64,000 nucleotides of DNA. It comes from Scolanthus callimorphus (lineage: Eukaryota; Cnidaria; Anthozoa; Actiniaria; Edwardsiidae). This document shows, piece after piece, positions 21,801-31,224 of the stretch. Both the position numbers and the translations under genes were made by a program. How positions within the stretch are numbered: the stretch's first letter is position 1; every line of letters starts with the position of its first letter. The stretch lies in assembly GCA_033964015.1 (NCBI GenBank), contig CM066922.1:22864507-22928506 (forward strand), written 5' to 3'. The notes under the pieces are model-generated. The model did not search any database, had not been told where the DNA came from, and was given only the letters and a program-made list of their open reading frames with translations.

Positions 21801-24800
21801 TCAATCCAATTCATAGTTCCGCCCTGTCATTCAAAGCCATAGTTACTGTTATGTCCCACAAACAAACAAAGTTTCTCTTAAAAAAAAAAACTAAAAATAT
21901 TCCGATCCCGCTAAGTTTACGATTCGGCTTTGAGTATCTGATTCTATATGACTATTCTAAGCTTCAGGAGACTGCATAGCGTCTGCATTCTAGATTCCGT
22001 TACAGAAAATAACACGAAAAAAGCGACATATGCTTTTTTCGGCGGAATCTAACAAAGCTTTGAATTTTCTTGAATCGTGTGATATCTCGTTCTCAAAAGA
22101 GATATCATGCGATCCTATCCAGTACCATCCGATCAGTCAGTATTGTGTCTGCGTTCAGTCAGTAATTACCGATTCCATGTGCCCTTCCTTTGTCGTCAAC
22201 CTGATGAAACAGGACACATACATTTCACAATCAGACAATAGGAGCGAATTTCATATGACCCTATTGAAACCAATCGCAAAGTGATTACACCAATTCTGAA
22301 TAAAACCTAAAGGAGTGATTACAAAGAAATTGCGAATTACTCACGACAGTCATATGAAATCCGCTATGTTTGTTTGAATCCGCTATGGCTAATGACAAGA
22401 TTTCGGTACTAAGAGTAATAACATTTTTTACTGTTGTTTTTCCCGCGTCGGAAGTAGTGTGGTAAGGGACCGAATAGGCTGCTTGTTGTGGGGGAATACA
22501 CGCATCCCTCAATAGGAGCTTTCATCTTTGGTACTGAGTCGGTGAGGCAGCGTTTTTCCTGACCCATCTATCTTAAGAACAAATTTGGCGCGAATCGTTG
22601 CAGGAACTGTCCAATCAGCTTCGAGATCTCAATATTGTATAAATTATCTCCATAAACACGGCGGAAAGAAGCGAAGAACTCTGCGAGTCAAATTCCTCAG
22701 TAAATGTCGAACGTAGTTCATTACTCAGTTCAGTATCTGAGATAACAATTATAGCTGAAGTCCCAACCTCAAAATGTCAGAACCTCCGCCGCAATCTTGT
22801 GTTTGGTGGAACCAGCAACAAATTTAAAATGCAAATTCATACCCAAAAATAACTTAGTCAGGAAATACCTCAACTATATAGGTTAGATGAAAGATCCTAT
22901 TGATGGGCTCCTGGGAATACTAATTCTGCAGTGGGAGAAATCTCTGGATGACGTTGCAGCCTTTTGTTCTCAAAAACATTGCAATAGTAAACGTTTTGAG
23001 TTGCACGTAGCCACCATGGCTGTTGACAAGAGTGCGATGGGTGTTAGCACCTACCTCTAGCGTCACCTCGGTCATCCCAGGTATAGGAACGTCACAAATA
23101 AACTGCTTCAAGAACTCCTGTACCACGTGATTGTCTGACTTGTTAGATAGCTTTTTCAGGCGGTGAATAACTGTCTCGTACTGAACAATGAAAAGAAATA
23201 TAACCATACTGTTTTAGGGAGGACACAAAAAAGGTCAAGGTGGAATGCGTAGCAATAACCTGATTTTTTTCTCATCCGCTACGGTGAAGTTCATTGTCAC
23301 TTCCTACCTTCGCGTCTGACCAACGTCACGCTTATCATGGCCTAAGCAAAGTTAGTCGGGTACCCTGTGGAGAATAGCCTGATTTTCATCCGCTACGGTG
23401 GAGTTCGTTGACACTTCCTACCTCCGCGTCTGATCAACGTCACGCTTATCATGGCCTAAGCAAAGTTAGTCGGGTACCCTGTGGAGAATAGCCTGATTCT
23501 CATCCGCTACGGTGGAGTTCGTTGGCACTTCCTACCTTCGCGCCTGATCAACGTCACGGGTTCACGTGTTTTGCCAGGTCTCTTTCTCCACCTAATTTTG
23601 TTGGAGCAAACCAAACGTTTGCGAGGAATCTTGTTTTTTATCTGTTCAAATCGCTGGAAATTTACCTGACGACAGCAGGCGCGTAGCTGCCTGTACGCCA
23701 ATACGCATTTGCGCACCTCCTGAAGCCCCAAATACACAATAAATATACAGCACAAAATGGGAGTTGAGCTATAAAAACAATGCAGTGCCGTACCTCGAAA
23801 AAATGTCTGGCTACGCGCCTGGACACGGTGAAGATACCGTATCCATATTCAAACAGTTTGCTGAGTTGAATCGGTTTAACTCTTATAGTTGGTGAGATAT
23901 AACCTTAACTCTGATTGGCCGATAGTAGTTGGTGGAAAATAAAAGCTTTGTTGTGATTGGTCTATATTCCCTACGCGATTCTCATCATGCGCACGGGCTA
24001 AAATGAGCCTGAGTCGGGCCCAAAACATAAAGAACTTTTCACCCCGAAACGTTAATTAGTCGCGAAGATAGGAAGTGACAACGAACTCTACCGTAGCGGA
24101 TGAGAATCAACGGAGACGTATGGTCTTCTCGGTGGCTGTTCATACGAGATGGGCAAAGGGTAAGCGGCGAGCATGATATTTTGACAAAATGTAGTAATAA
24201 TTTTGCCTTGCAGTGGAAAAGTTTTCACCCCTTTAGACTGGCAGGATTTGTTTTTCAAAAACACCCACTCCCCCGCCCCCTTAGAAAAATCCATTGCCAC
24301 ATAGTCACACTATGCTCTGCTGCGTGACTTCGGCACTGGCGGCTTCAAAGCAAGACACATGAGGTACCTCTCTATCTGAAAGCATCTCTTCCAGTTTGTT
24401 CTCCAGTTCCAGTTTGTTCATCCAGCGCATGGGGGGAGTGTAGGTGGAGCTAGGGCTCTTGTGATCTTCCTCGATATTTTTGTATTCCCTGGTAAAACAG
24501 AACAGAATGATTAGGCAAACAGCATTGCAATTACATGCAATCGTACCAATGTACAATGTAGCAGTACAATGAACAATGTACGCGTCTATGGTTAAATCAG
24601 CTAGTTGGCTAAAATACACCATTGAAAATGGAAAATTAGTTGAGTCAAGATACAGGCCCGTAAATTTGGAAAATTTAATCTTGTTTGTTCCGATAGTAAG
24701 AAGGACAATTTTGTTCATGCTTTGCATGAATTAACAACATTAAATTTTCCGAGTTCTCAGGACAGATTCTTCACGATTTCACAACCTTTTGCTGCAAAAC

Positions 24801-27800
24801 TTGGCAAATTTCCTAATTTCAGGTGATCTTTTCATTGTATAATCTCTCGCACACAACCGAGCACATGCAAGTATGTACAAAACAAACAATGACAACCTCC
24901 CAAATGAAGTATTACTGTTAGCCGGTATTGTCTATTGCACAAAAAATATTGTCGATTGCATCTGTCTGTCCACATGCTCGACAAAAACATGTTCTGTCAG
25001 CATGTGAAATTTCAAAGTCTTGACAGCGAAACTTGAAGGTTTTGACACAAAACTTGAAAGTTTTCATCACAATACTGAAGTCCGAAATTTCTTTTCAATA
25101 ATATCATTGAAAAAAGGTAATATTCTGGTGCTTCGTGGTTTTTCTGGTCAGGAAGAAATAAAGCAACTAAACTTTTAACGTTTTCCACTCACGAGCGCCA
25201 CCAATTTCTTTCCAAAAATAATCATTGAAAAAAGGTAATATTCTGGTTCTTCGTGGTTTTTCTGGTCAGAAAGAAATAAAGCAACTAAACTTTTAACGTT
25301 TTCCACTCACGAGCGCCACCAATTTCTTTCCAAAAATAATCATTGAAAAAAGGTAATATTCTGGTTCTTCGTGGTTTTTCTGGTCAGAAAGAAATAAAGC
25401 AACTAAACTTTTAACGTTTTCCACTCACGAGCGCCACCAATTTCTTTCCAAAAATAATCATTGAAAAAAGGTAATATTCTGGTTCTTCGTGGTTTTTCTG
25501 GTCAGAAAGAAATAAAGCAACTAAACTTTAAACGTTTTCCACTCACGAGCGTCACCAATTTCTTTCCAAAATAATCATTGAAAAAAGGTAATATTCTGGT
25601 GCTTCGTGATTTTTCTGGTCAGAAAGAAATAAAGCAACTAAACTTTTAACGTTTTCCACTCACGAGCGCCACCAATTTCTTTCCAAAAATAATCATTGAA
25701 AAAAGGTAATATTCTGGTTCTTCGTGGTTTTTCTGGTCAGGAAGAAATAAAGCAACTAAACTTTTAACGTTTTCCACTCACAAGCGGCACCAATTTCTTT
25801 CCAAAAATAATCATTGAAAAAAGATTCTGGTTCTTCGTGGTTTTTCTGGTCAGGAAGAAATAAAGCAACTAAACTTTTAACGTTTTCCACTCACGAGCGT
25901 CACCAAAGCTTCACGCATGGACGGTCACACTTTGAAGTTCCACGTGCCGACAGAACGATTTTGCCGAGCGTGTGAAGGGGTAGATGTAATCGACGTCGCT
26001 GCCTCATTAAGCCTTGACCTGTTTGTGGTACTCACATTTCTATTCCATCCTTTCCGTCATTCACGGCCCTCTGCTGCTCTTCATAAGTCGTTCTTATTCT
26101 TTCCAGCTTGAGTTTCTCAAATTGCTTGAAAATGTCCTTTGGAAAAGGTACAGTATTAGTAATGAAAAAACTCTTCTCCCTCATTTTAGTTCTCATACTT
26201 TATGCAATGTAATTGACATTCGCTGCAGTTTTCAGCCTTTGTACCAATGATGCTCCTTCCCGAATGCATTGAGCACTCATACAATGCATACAGTTGCCCC
26301 CTGCACAGCGGCTGGCTTGTTGCTCATTTCACTTTTGCTTGGAAAAAGTGAACAAGCGACATGCCAGCAGCTGCGTAGGAGACTACACAAATATCTTTCT
26401 GCCTTTTTCCAACAACAGAATGTCCAGGAAGGAAGGAGGCTCCTCTGCATTTTTTAATTGTCATTTTTCCCCACAAATTAATTAAACAGCATACATAGAC
26501 AAAATAACAAATTACTCCACTCACATAAAGTAGCTGGTGATAAGCTGGTCTTCCTGTGTAGAAGGCTGGGTCTATTGGTCGACCAGTTGCATCAAATTTG
26601 TTTGCTGAAAATAAAATAGTAAGCTGGCTTCATGTACATACAAGTTAAATTCATATAATTGAAGAGTTCTTAGGTGCAAATTCTACATGTGGGATAATCC
26701 CACGCACATGGGCTTTCCCCTCAAACTTTCACCCTTTTGGCCCAATGCTTGTGGTATGAGGGAGACAGAGGGCCTAGATTCTTTTTGATTTGCTAGTCAT
26801 AAACTAAAAACTTGAATGTCCAAATCATAGTAACCTAGATAATAATACGAATATAAAATTTATATAGAGCGCTATTTCTTAACAAATCCAAGAGTGCTTT
26901 ACATTTCTTCATTTAGCAATATTAAGAGTATACAGGATAATTAAAAAATTACAATACTGTTTCTTAAATGAAAATGTAAAAAGAATAAAAATTGTGTAAA
27001 CCCTGATAAGAACTAAAAAGATAAAGAGAAGAAAAGAAACAATTCTAAGTAAAAACGAAGGGGGGGGGGGGGGGGAATGCCTACAATCAACAAGAACCTT
27101 TGTCATTGTTGGTTTGCCTTTTTTAGCCAATTATGCATCTTTGATGTACAAATGCAGGGAAAACCCAACACCCTGCATATACTCTCAGGTCCATAGGAGG
27201 GGGCTTCGAGGGGTACGAACAAACAGATTTTTGGTCACAAAACAGGTAGAAAACACATAACAAAATGAACCCCCTCCAAGAATGCTAGCTATGGTCCTCA
27301 CCACCATTCACCTTGTATTATTATTATTGTAGAAGACATCTAGCCAATGTGTCATTCTATAGAATATCCATACCCCACTGCCCAGAGAGAAGAACACTGA
27401 TCCATAGGATGGTGCCCATTTTATTTGGACCCCTTCCCCCAAAAAATGTGGAAACTGGTATTAATTGGCACAATACCCTTCAGCAGGCTACTGGTATCTC
27501 TTATATCTGATAAGTGCTCAGAAGTACACTAATTACATACACCTACAAATGTACATGTTTGTACCTTTTCTTTTCGTAAACAACTTGCGTGGATGCTGAA
27601 AGAGAAAAAGTATTGTCACAATGCTTAAAATTTGCCTATCAATGGTGGTTCCATTGGCCACCATTGCTTCACACACTAAAATCACAAATCGAAGGAGCAA
27701 GGACCACACAGAGCTACACCACACACCCTTAATATTTTGTCTATAGCTTACCAGTAGTGTAGGCCTAGCATCTTAGCATACAATGCTGTTGGCATCAAGT

Positions 27801-30766
27801 ACTCAATGGCTTCCTGTGATTTGAACAGGAGAAAGTGCTTTATAGAAATAAGTGACTTGATCTAGAGTACACCCTGTGCATAGTAATGCAGTTATCCCAG
27901 TAAGTGCAGTGAGCCTTTATGCTATTTCAAATTTGCCATCTACCAATACCAGAGCTGCTTTCCTGCTTTTCACAGCCCAAAATATTGTAGTAATGTAGCA
28001 TCAAATTGTGATGTATTTCTGACCACCTTGAGGCTGCCTCTTACCCAGGCGTCTCAGGTGTTATAATGGAAGAAAAATGTTTGCCATCATTATTTGTTCA
28101 AGCACAACTTTCAGTCCACATTCTCTCCTCTAAGGGGTGATATGCACTTTAAGAGTGCCCCCAACATAATTTTACTTCTGCTGCTCCCTGACAGGGTTAA
28201 ATCTATGTCTTTCTAACCTGGACATCCTGGTCAGTAAAGGTCTCTGGTTCCTCTCCCATTATAGTTGCAAGCCATCGCCGACATAATTCATACCTACGAA
28301 TTTGCTCTTTCATAAAAGGATCTACAATAAAGATATATTAGAATCTATGAGAGCAGTGCTGTTCCCAGCGCCCGTCAGAGCTCTGTCGGCTACTTAACCC
28401 TACATTTCACTGCCGGCTACTTTTCACTGCTGGCTACTTTTCATCGGATCCTGACAGCTACTTTTCAATGGATCCCAGACAAAAACGTAATTGAGCCACT
28501 GCCTACTGTTTTGAATACCCGCCTGCTTAGAAACATTCTCACATATAAAGCCAGAACTATGGTAAGGCAACCTAGATTGTTCTGAAGTCTTCACCCTGGG
28601 GACAAATTGTTGAGATGTGTTTTTTATATTTCAAAAGAGCTGGGACACCAATACTTCCAATTCTGCCAGGAGGTAGCAATATGTCTGGCATCATCTTCAA
28701 GGTAAAAATTATATGGATTTGATCTGTGTAAATTTATTGGTAATCTCAAGGGGGAGGCTATGTTTCACTCAAGTTTTCATACATTTTCACTACATTCAGC
28801 CCTCCCCCTTCATCTTATCATACAACCCCCCCCCCCCCCCTCCTCCCACTTTGAAAACTGTTCTGCCGTCCCTGTTCATGCGTGGCCATAGCTTATTTTG
28901 CTAGTTCCACTTCTGAAAAATTGTCTTTCATAGACAGACAAACAGACAAACACATTTAATAGATGACTTGTTCATCTGAAATTTTCTCATTCCATTTTTA
29001 CATCAGACAATTTGTTTTCCTTTTTTTCATATCCAGATGTTCTTCATCTCTAGTGTAAAAACAGCCATGACTAACCATCATCTTCCTCTGCTTCTGTTAT
29101 TGTGATCCCACCACCAGATGCTGCACGTCCATCAGAATTTTCTACTTCCTATGAAAATATTTTTTTTTAGCTTTTTATATAGTGTATTGTATTGTCAATA
29201 GGAGATTGTCTACACTATAACCTTTATTGATAATAATAACAATAATTTTATTAATTTATATTGTGCAACTACATGTATCAATATAAATTTTCAGTTGCGT
29301 ATTCCAGTTTAGTTAAAATACCAATAAAAGGTAAGAAAAATTAATGATTACATAAAAAAAAAACGATCACTGATAAAATTATAAAAATTATAAAATATTT
29401 CGAATGAAATTGATCTGTGAAAAGGGACCTGAAATTGTGACTAGTAGTCACTAATGAGACTGCAGTACACATTTGTTGCACAGTATACTACTGGCAGGAC
29501 GTTGACTCTCACGGTTTTGCTGGGAGTCTGAAGATTTTTCACTTTGTCTCCTGGGAAAAATTCAAGACAACTGCCATACATTTACTGCATTGCTCCCGGG
29601 AGAATTCCAGGAAATTTCACCATTTCAAGGTGAACTCCAGATTTTTGAAGGTTTCATTGATCAACCAATATTATATAGACTAATTCTCAAGATTTCCAAA
29701 GTCCAGTGGAGCTTACTATTGGCCAAGAAAAACTGGTTTATTTGATTGGCAGCAAATTGCACAGAACATTCTATTTGGGAAAAAATTCCAAGTGGAATGG
29801 TGCTTAACATTTGCTTATTTGCATTTCGGTTATGATCGGTAACCTTATATTAATTGGTCATGAAACCAGTTTGAGTGCCCATCATACAAACCAATTTGAG
29901 CGGTTTGTTCCCACTGAAATAGGGGTGCATACTTTGAAGTTCTTCACCAAACTCAACCGGAATAACTAAAACCTCGACTTTACCATTGGCACCCCAAACA
30001 GAATTCCTGATTTTTCTTGGCCAATGGTAAGCATCCCAGCAGGAGTCGACCAAGGGGTTAAGTCATCCCTGTGCCGTAGCTAATGAGAGGCTGGGGCATC
30101 CCAGTGCCGTAGCTAATGAGGGTGGGGGGGGGGGGGGGGGGGGGGGGGGGGTTGCAGAGGGAGCAGGTGCAAAACCTGCTTGCTCCCCCAGCAAAATACA
30201 GAGAATGACCAAGGCCTGCTCCCCCCCCCCCCCCCCCCCCCGACAAAAATTTCTAGCTACCTAGCTATGGCCTTGCATCCATTAGAGCGGTTTTCATATG
30301 ACTGTAGTGAAACCAATCGCAAAGTAATTACACGAATTCTGAACAAAACCTATAGGAGTAATTACAAAGTAATTGCGAATTACTCATGACAGTCTGTCAT
30401 CTGAAATCCGCTCTATCAGGAATGGCAATTATTATGACTTAAGCTTACCATATTTATTCCAGATGCTGATAAGACACTAGTAGTACTGAAACTTGCAGGG
30501 TAGAAAGGCTGGATTGCTGAAGCTTGCTATGGAGGAAAATAATTGGTCCCCGTGGTGTGAAGAATAATTCGTGCGTGCTGCAGTTCAGCATTAAAACCGG
30601 TTGACTGTTCAAAGGTACCTACCATTTCCTTAACCAGACTAGCGCTACCATATCTCGAGAGCTTAACTGAGTCAACAGCGAGTCGTTTTGCCGTGCCATT
30701 GGTACGAAGACTTGCAGAAACTCGAGAAATGAACAACCGACCAACACGCGCCCTGGCGGCCGCCAT
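15886..30766 (-). CDS. MRPS9: mitochondrial small-subunit ribosomal protein S9 (uS9m), 15 exons
   Basis: Exons (plus coordinates, gene order): 30766-30623, 30526-30449, 29148-29076, 28321-28218, 27813-27752, 27595-27565, 26604-26525, 26136-26036, 24488-24368, 23180-23055, 22200-22170, 19478-19373, 18598-18513, 17331-17251, 15968-15886. All junctions are GT-AG; phases agree throughout if one lost base in exon 5 is allowed. About 435 aa (human about 396). The N-terminus is Arg/Ser-rich like a mitochondrial presequence. MRPS9-specific parts: RWLATIMGEEPETFT, FYTGRPAYHQLLY. The uS9 core follows: HRKRAVAEVWLQKGSGKVTV, FVEYFNR, IMFPFQVVDAVGQYD, IGGGLTGQAGAIRLALSRAL, C-terminal RDTRVVERKKPGQKKARKKF. 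uS9 sits in the small-subunit head and its basic tail reaches the P site. The end is uncertain: TGG-TAA lies inside a perfect donor (TTG|GTAAGT), so a further exon adding a few basic residues is possible. Confidence 0.95.
16160..17035. mobile_element. Cluster of nested MITEs, CATTCTCGAACCCAGAGCTC family
   Basis: CGAACCCAGAGCTC and its inverse GAGCTCTGGGTACGAGAATG recur at least eight times, with shared interior CCCCAGAGCCTCCCCTGCGA and GCGCATGCYCCAA. Several copies are inserted into or next to one another in both orientations. A single full copy is at 38681-38905. Lies in the last intron of MRPS9. Confidence 0.8.
17590..17862. mobile_element. Palindromic element, TTCCCGACTTGTACCC end
   Basis: GACTTGTACCC (left) and GGGTACAAGTC (right) form inverted ends. 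The interior has repeated CCATAATCCCCTGCGCTCC in both orientations. It lies between the last two coding exons of MRPS9. Confidence 0.6.
18141..18483. mobile_element. MITE with AGCCGGGGAAATACGAGGCG ends and TTA target duplication
   Basis: The ends AGCCGGGGAAATACGAGGCG and GCCTCGTATTTTCCCGGCT are inverted repeats continuing for about 50 bp (CAAAATCCCTCAATTTGTCG). TTA flanks both sides (18138-18140, 18484-18486), the 3-bp duplication typical of PIF/Harbinger elements. It ends 29 bp from MRPS9 exon 13. Confidence 0.88.
18640..18994. mobile_element. MITE with ATAGAGTCCTAAAGTG ends
   Basis: The ends ATAGAGTCCTAAAGTG and CACTTTAGGACTCTAT are inverted repeats. The interior is a further long palindrome centred near 18790 (GCGGGCCATA, GAATACATAATTCTC). 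It begins 41 bp upstream of MRPS9 exon 13. Confidence 0.88.
19190..19290 (-). mobile_element. SINE head of a second tRNA-derived family
   Basis: The minus strand has a box A-like TGGCCGAGTGGTCAGAGCG and a box B-like CCCAAGTTCGAGACCCC, resembling a Ser/Leu-type tRNA. The anticodon arm and acceptor stem are not convincing as a working tRNA, and it sits in an MRPS9 intron with other SINE pieces. Confidence 0.6.
19497..19850 (+). mobile_element. Headless SINE copy (same family as 11820-12242)
   Basis: Matches the SINE body (CGTAGGTCCCGTCTCTCGCA, ACTAACCGGAACCAGAGGGA, GCGCTATATAAGCAC) but lacks the tRNA-like head and is interrupted by a 110-bp MITE at 19565-19674. Confidence 0.85.
19565..19674. 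mobile_element. 110-bp MITE inserted in a SINE, TTAA target duplication
   Basis: The inserted segment starts GGCCTGGTTTTCATC and ends GGAAACTAGGC, with TTAA on both sides (19561-19564, 19675-19678). The uninterrupted site is visible in the other SINE copy (GGGACGTTAAAGAACC near 12045-12055). Confidence 0.85.
19840..21690 (-). mobile_element. LINE fragment carrying an internal satellite
   Basis: On the minus strand, a 5'-truncated LINE ORF (YAAPIFANLPIYLSNVLESI, QRRALAIVF, LAGLLSLSDRRDLACTRFVH) enters at about 21690. It reaches LYSLIRARVFEHASGYS, is interrupted by 28 extra tandem units, then resumes as LRSGDFSRFIRPTQTDRFRN FVTS, with a 3' UTR ending in an AAATAAATAA-type tail near 19840. Confidence 0.88.
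20062..21483. repeat. 49-bp satellite, 29 units
   Basis: Unit starts GAGTATCCAGAGGCGTGTTC and ends GCACGTATAAGTGAATATA. Twenty-nine units at exactly 49-bp spacing, except one with a 1-bp deletion (near 21322). They are nearly identical; the main variant is TATCTAG for TATCCAG in units 3, 5, 8, 10, 11 and 16. Read on the minus strand the unit is part of the LINE ORF. Lies in the MRPS9 intron between exons 11 and 12. Confidence 0.97.
22239..22367. mobile_element. MITE, AGCG(A/G)(A/T)TTTCATATGAC ends
   Basis: The ends AGGAGCGAATTTCATATGAC and GTCATATGAAATCCGCTAT are inverted repeats. Same family as 30283-30416, 43874-44134 and 52794-53080. It lies 38 bp from the 31-bp MRPS9 exon 11. Confidence 0.8.
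23250..23563. repeat. Tandem repeat of about 127 bp, about 2.5 units
   Basis: Units contain CATCCGCTACGGTG(G/A)AGTTC, CTTCCTACCTTCGCGTCTG, GTCACGCTTATCATGGCC and AGTCGGGTACCCTGTGG. The last unit also forms the left arm of the fold-back element 23493-24108. Confidence 0.85.
23493..24108. mobile_element. Fold-back element with arms of about 48 bp
   Basis: TGATTCTCATCCGCTACGG...CTTCCTACCTTCGCG on the left is complementary to CGCGAAGATAGGAAGTG...CCGTAGCGGATGAGAATCA on the right. No transposase in between. Located in the MRPS9 intron between exons 9 and 10. Confidence 0.8.
25085..25905. repeat. 118-bp tandem repeat, about 7 units
   Basis: Units run from AATAATCATTGAAAAAAGG through TTCTGGTCAGAAAGAAATAA and AACGTTTTCCACTCACGAGC to CCAATTTCTTTCC. 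Spacing is 118 bp (one 117, last about 105). Located in the MRPS9 intron between exons 8 and 9. Each unit contains ACTCAC, a GTGAGT donor-like hexamer on the gene's strand. Confidence 0.93.
27059..27077. repeat. Poly-G run
   Basis: A homopolymer of about 17 G in the MRPS9 intron; similar runs occur near 8618 and 49594, and a C run near 28827. Confidence 0.9.
27752..27813 (-). other. MRPS9: MRPS9 exon 5 with a one-base deletion
   Basis: The exon is 62 nt, whereas its neighbours' phases require 63. Restoring one G in the codon after the Ala-Lys pair (near plus position 27772) joins EAIEYLMPTALYAK to a downstream DARP-type segment and then HPRKLF, as in other MRPS9 proteins. Without it the frame reads a stop at the donor. 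See the indel finding. Confidence 0.85.
30121..30241. repeat. Paired long G and C homopolymer tracts
   Basis: About 29 G at 30122-30150 and about 21 C at 30221-30241, separated by about 70 bp and flanked by GTAGCTAATGAG and AGCTACCTAGCTATGGCC. This may be a decayed TIR element of the GTAGCCAG type. Confidence 0.75.
30283..30416. mobile_element. MITE, TAGAGCGGTTTTCATATGAC ends
   Basis: The ends TAGAGCGGTTTTCATATGAC and GAAATCCGCTCTA are inverted repeats. Same family as 22239-22367. It lies 33 bp from MRPS9 exon 2. Confidence 0.8.
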
Positions 30767-31224
30767 ACTTGAACACTGAGTGTTAACAGCCAGCGGTAAT
30801 AACTAGAAAATCACACAGGATTCCCGTTAAACGGATTTAGCAAGTTGTTATATTTTCGCGTCGATTGCCATTCTGCAAGAGTCCAGAATCCATATTATGA
30901 TTGAAATAATGAGCAAAGGCAATTGATATTGTTTTCTTTCGAATTTAGAGCAACTATGAGAGTGTTATTTGTGTATTTCTTTTTAATAGTACCAACGGCC
31001 ATTTTGAATTTTACCCATAAGACCACACGCGCCCAGCGCTCCAGATGGGAGTCGAAGAGCCGAATCTAGTAAAAAACTTTCCTTGTTTGTGACCCAAATA
31101 ACCAGAAATTTTAGCCGACGGGAAGCAAAAAGGCAAAACTTATCTGTCTGTTAGAGCTATTTCTCATCGAAACTCACCATGATCACATGAGCTCCACAGT
31201 GCTTGACAGAAACTCAACTGAAAG
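30767..31224. promoter_or_regulatory. Shared divergent promoter region of MRPS9 and PDSS2
   Basis: 458 bp separate the two start codons, which face away from each other. Both products are mitochondrial. CCAAT-like, TATA-less sequence; GCGCCCAGCGC near 31030 and AGATGGGAGTCG near 31043 stand out. No proven binding motif was identified. Head-to-head spacing under 1 kb is the usual sign of a bidirectional promoter. Confidence 0.75.

Noticed and set aside
22440..22512. Missing MRPS9 exon reading VPYHTTSDAGK
   Set aside because: It looks like part of the family pattern but has no GT donor in the required phase. The 31-nt exon at 22170-22200 fits phase and splice sites exactly.
25917..26111. Plus-strand 64-codon frame beside the 118-bp array
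   Set aside because: It overlaps MRPS9 exon 8 in antisense and has no independent support.
27752..27813. MRPS9 as a pseudogene
   Set aside because: One lost base is the only defect in 15 exons; all splice sites, phases and conserved blocks are preserved, and similar errors occur in other genes here.
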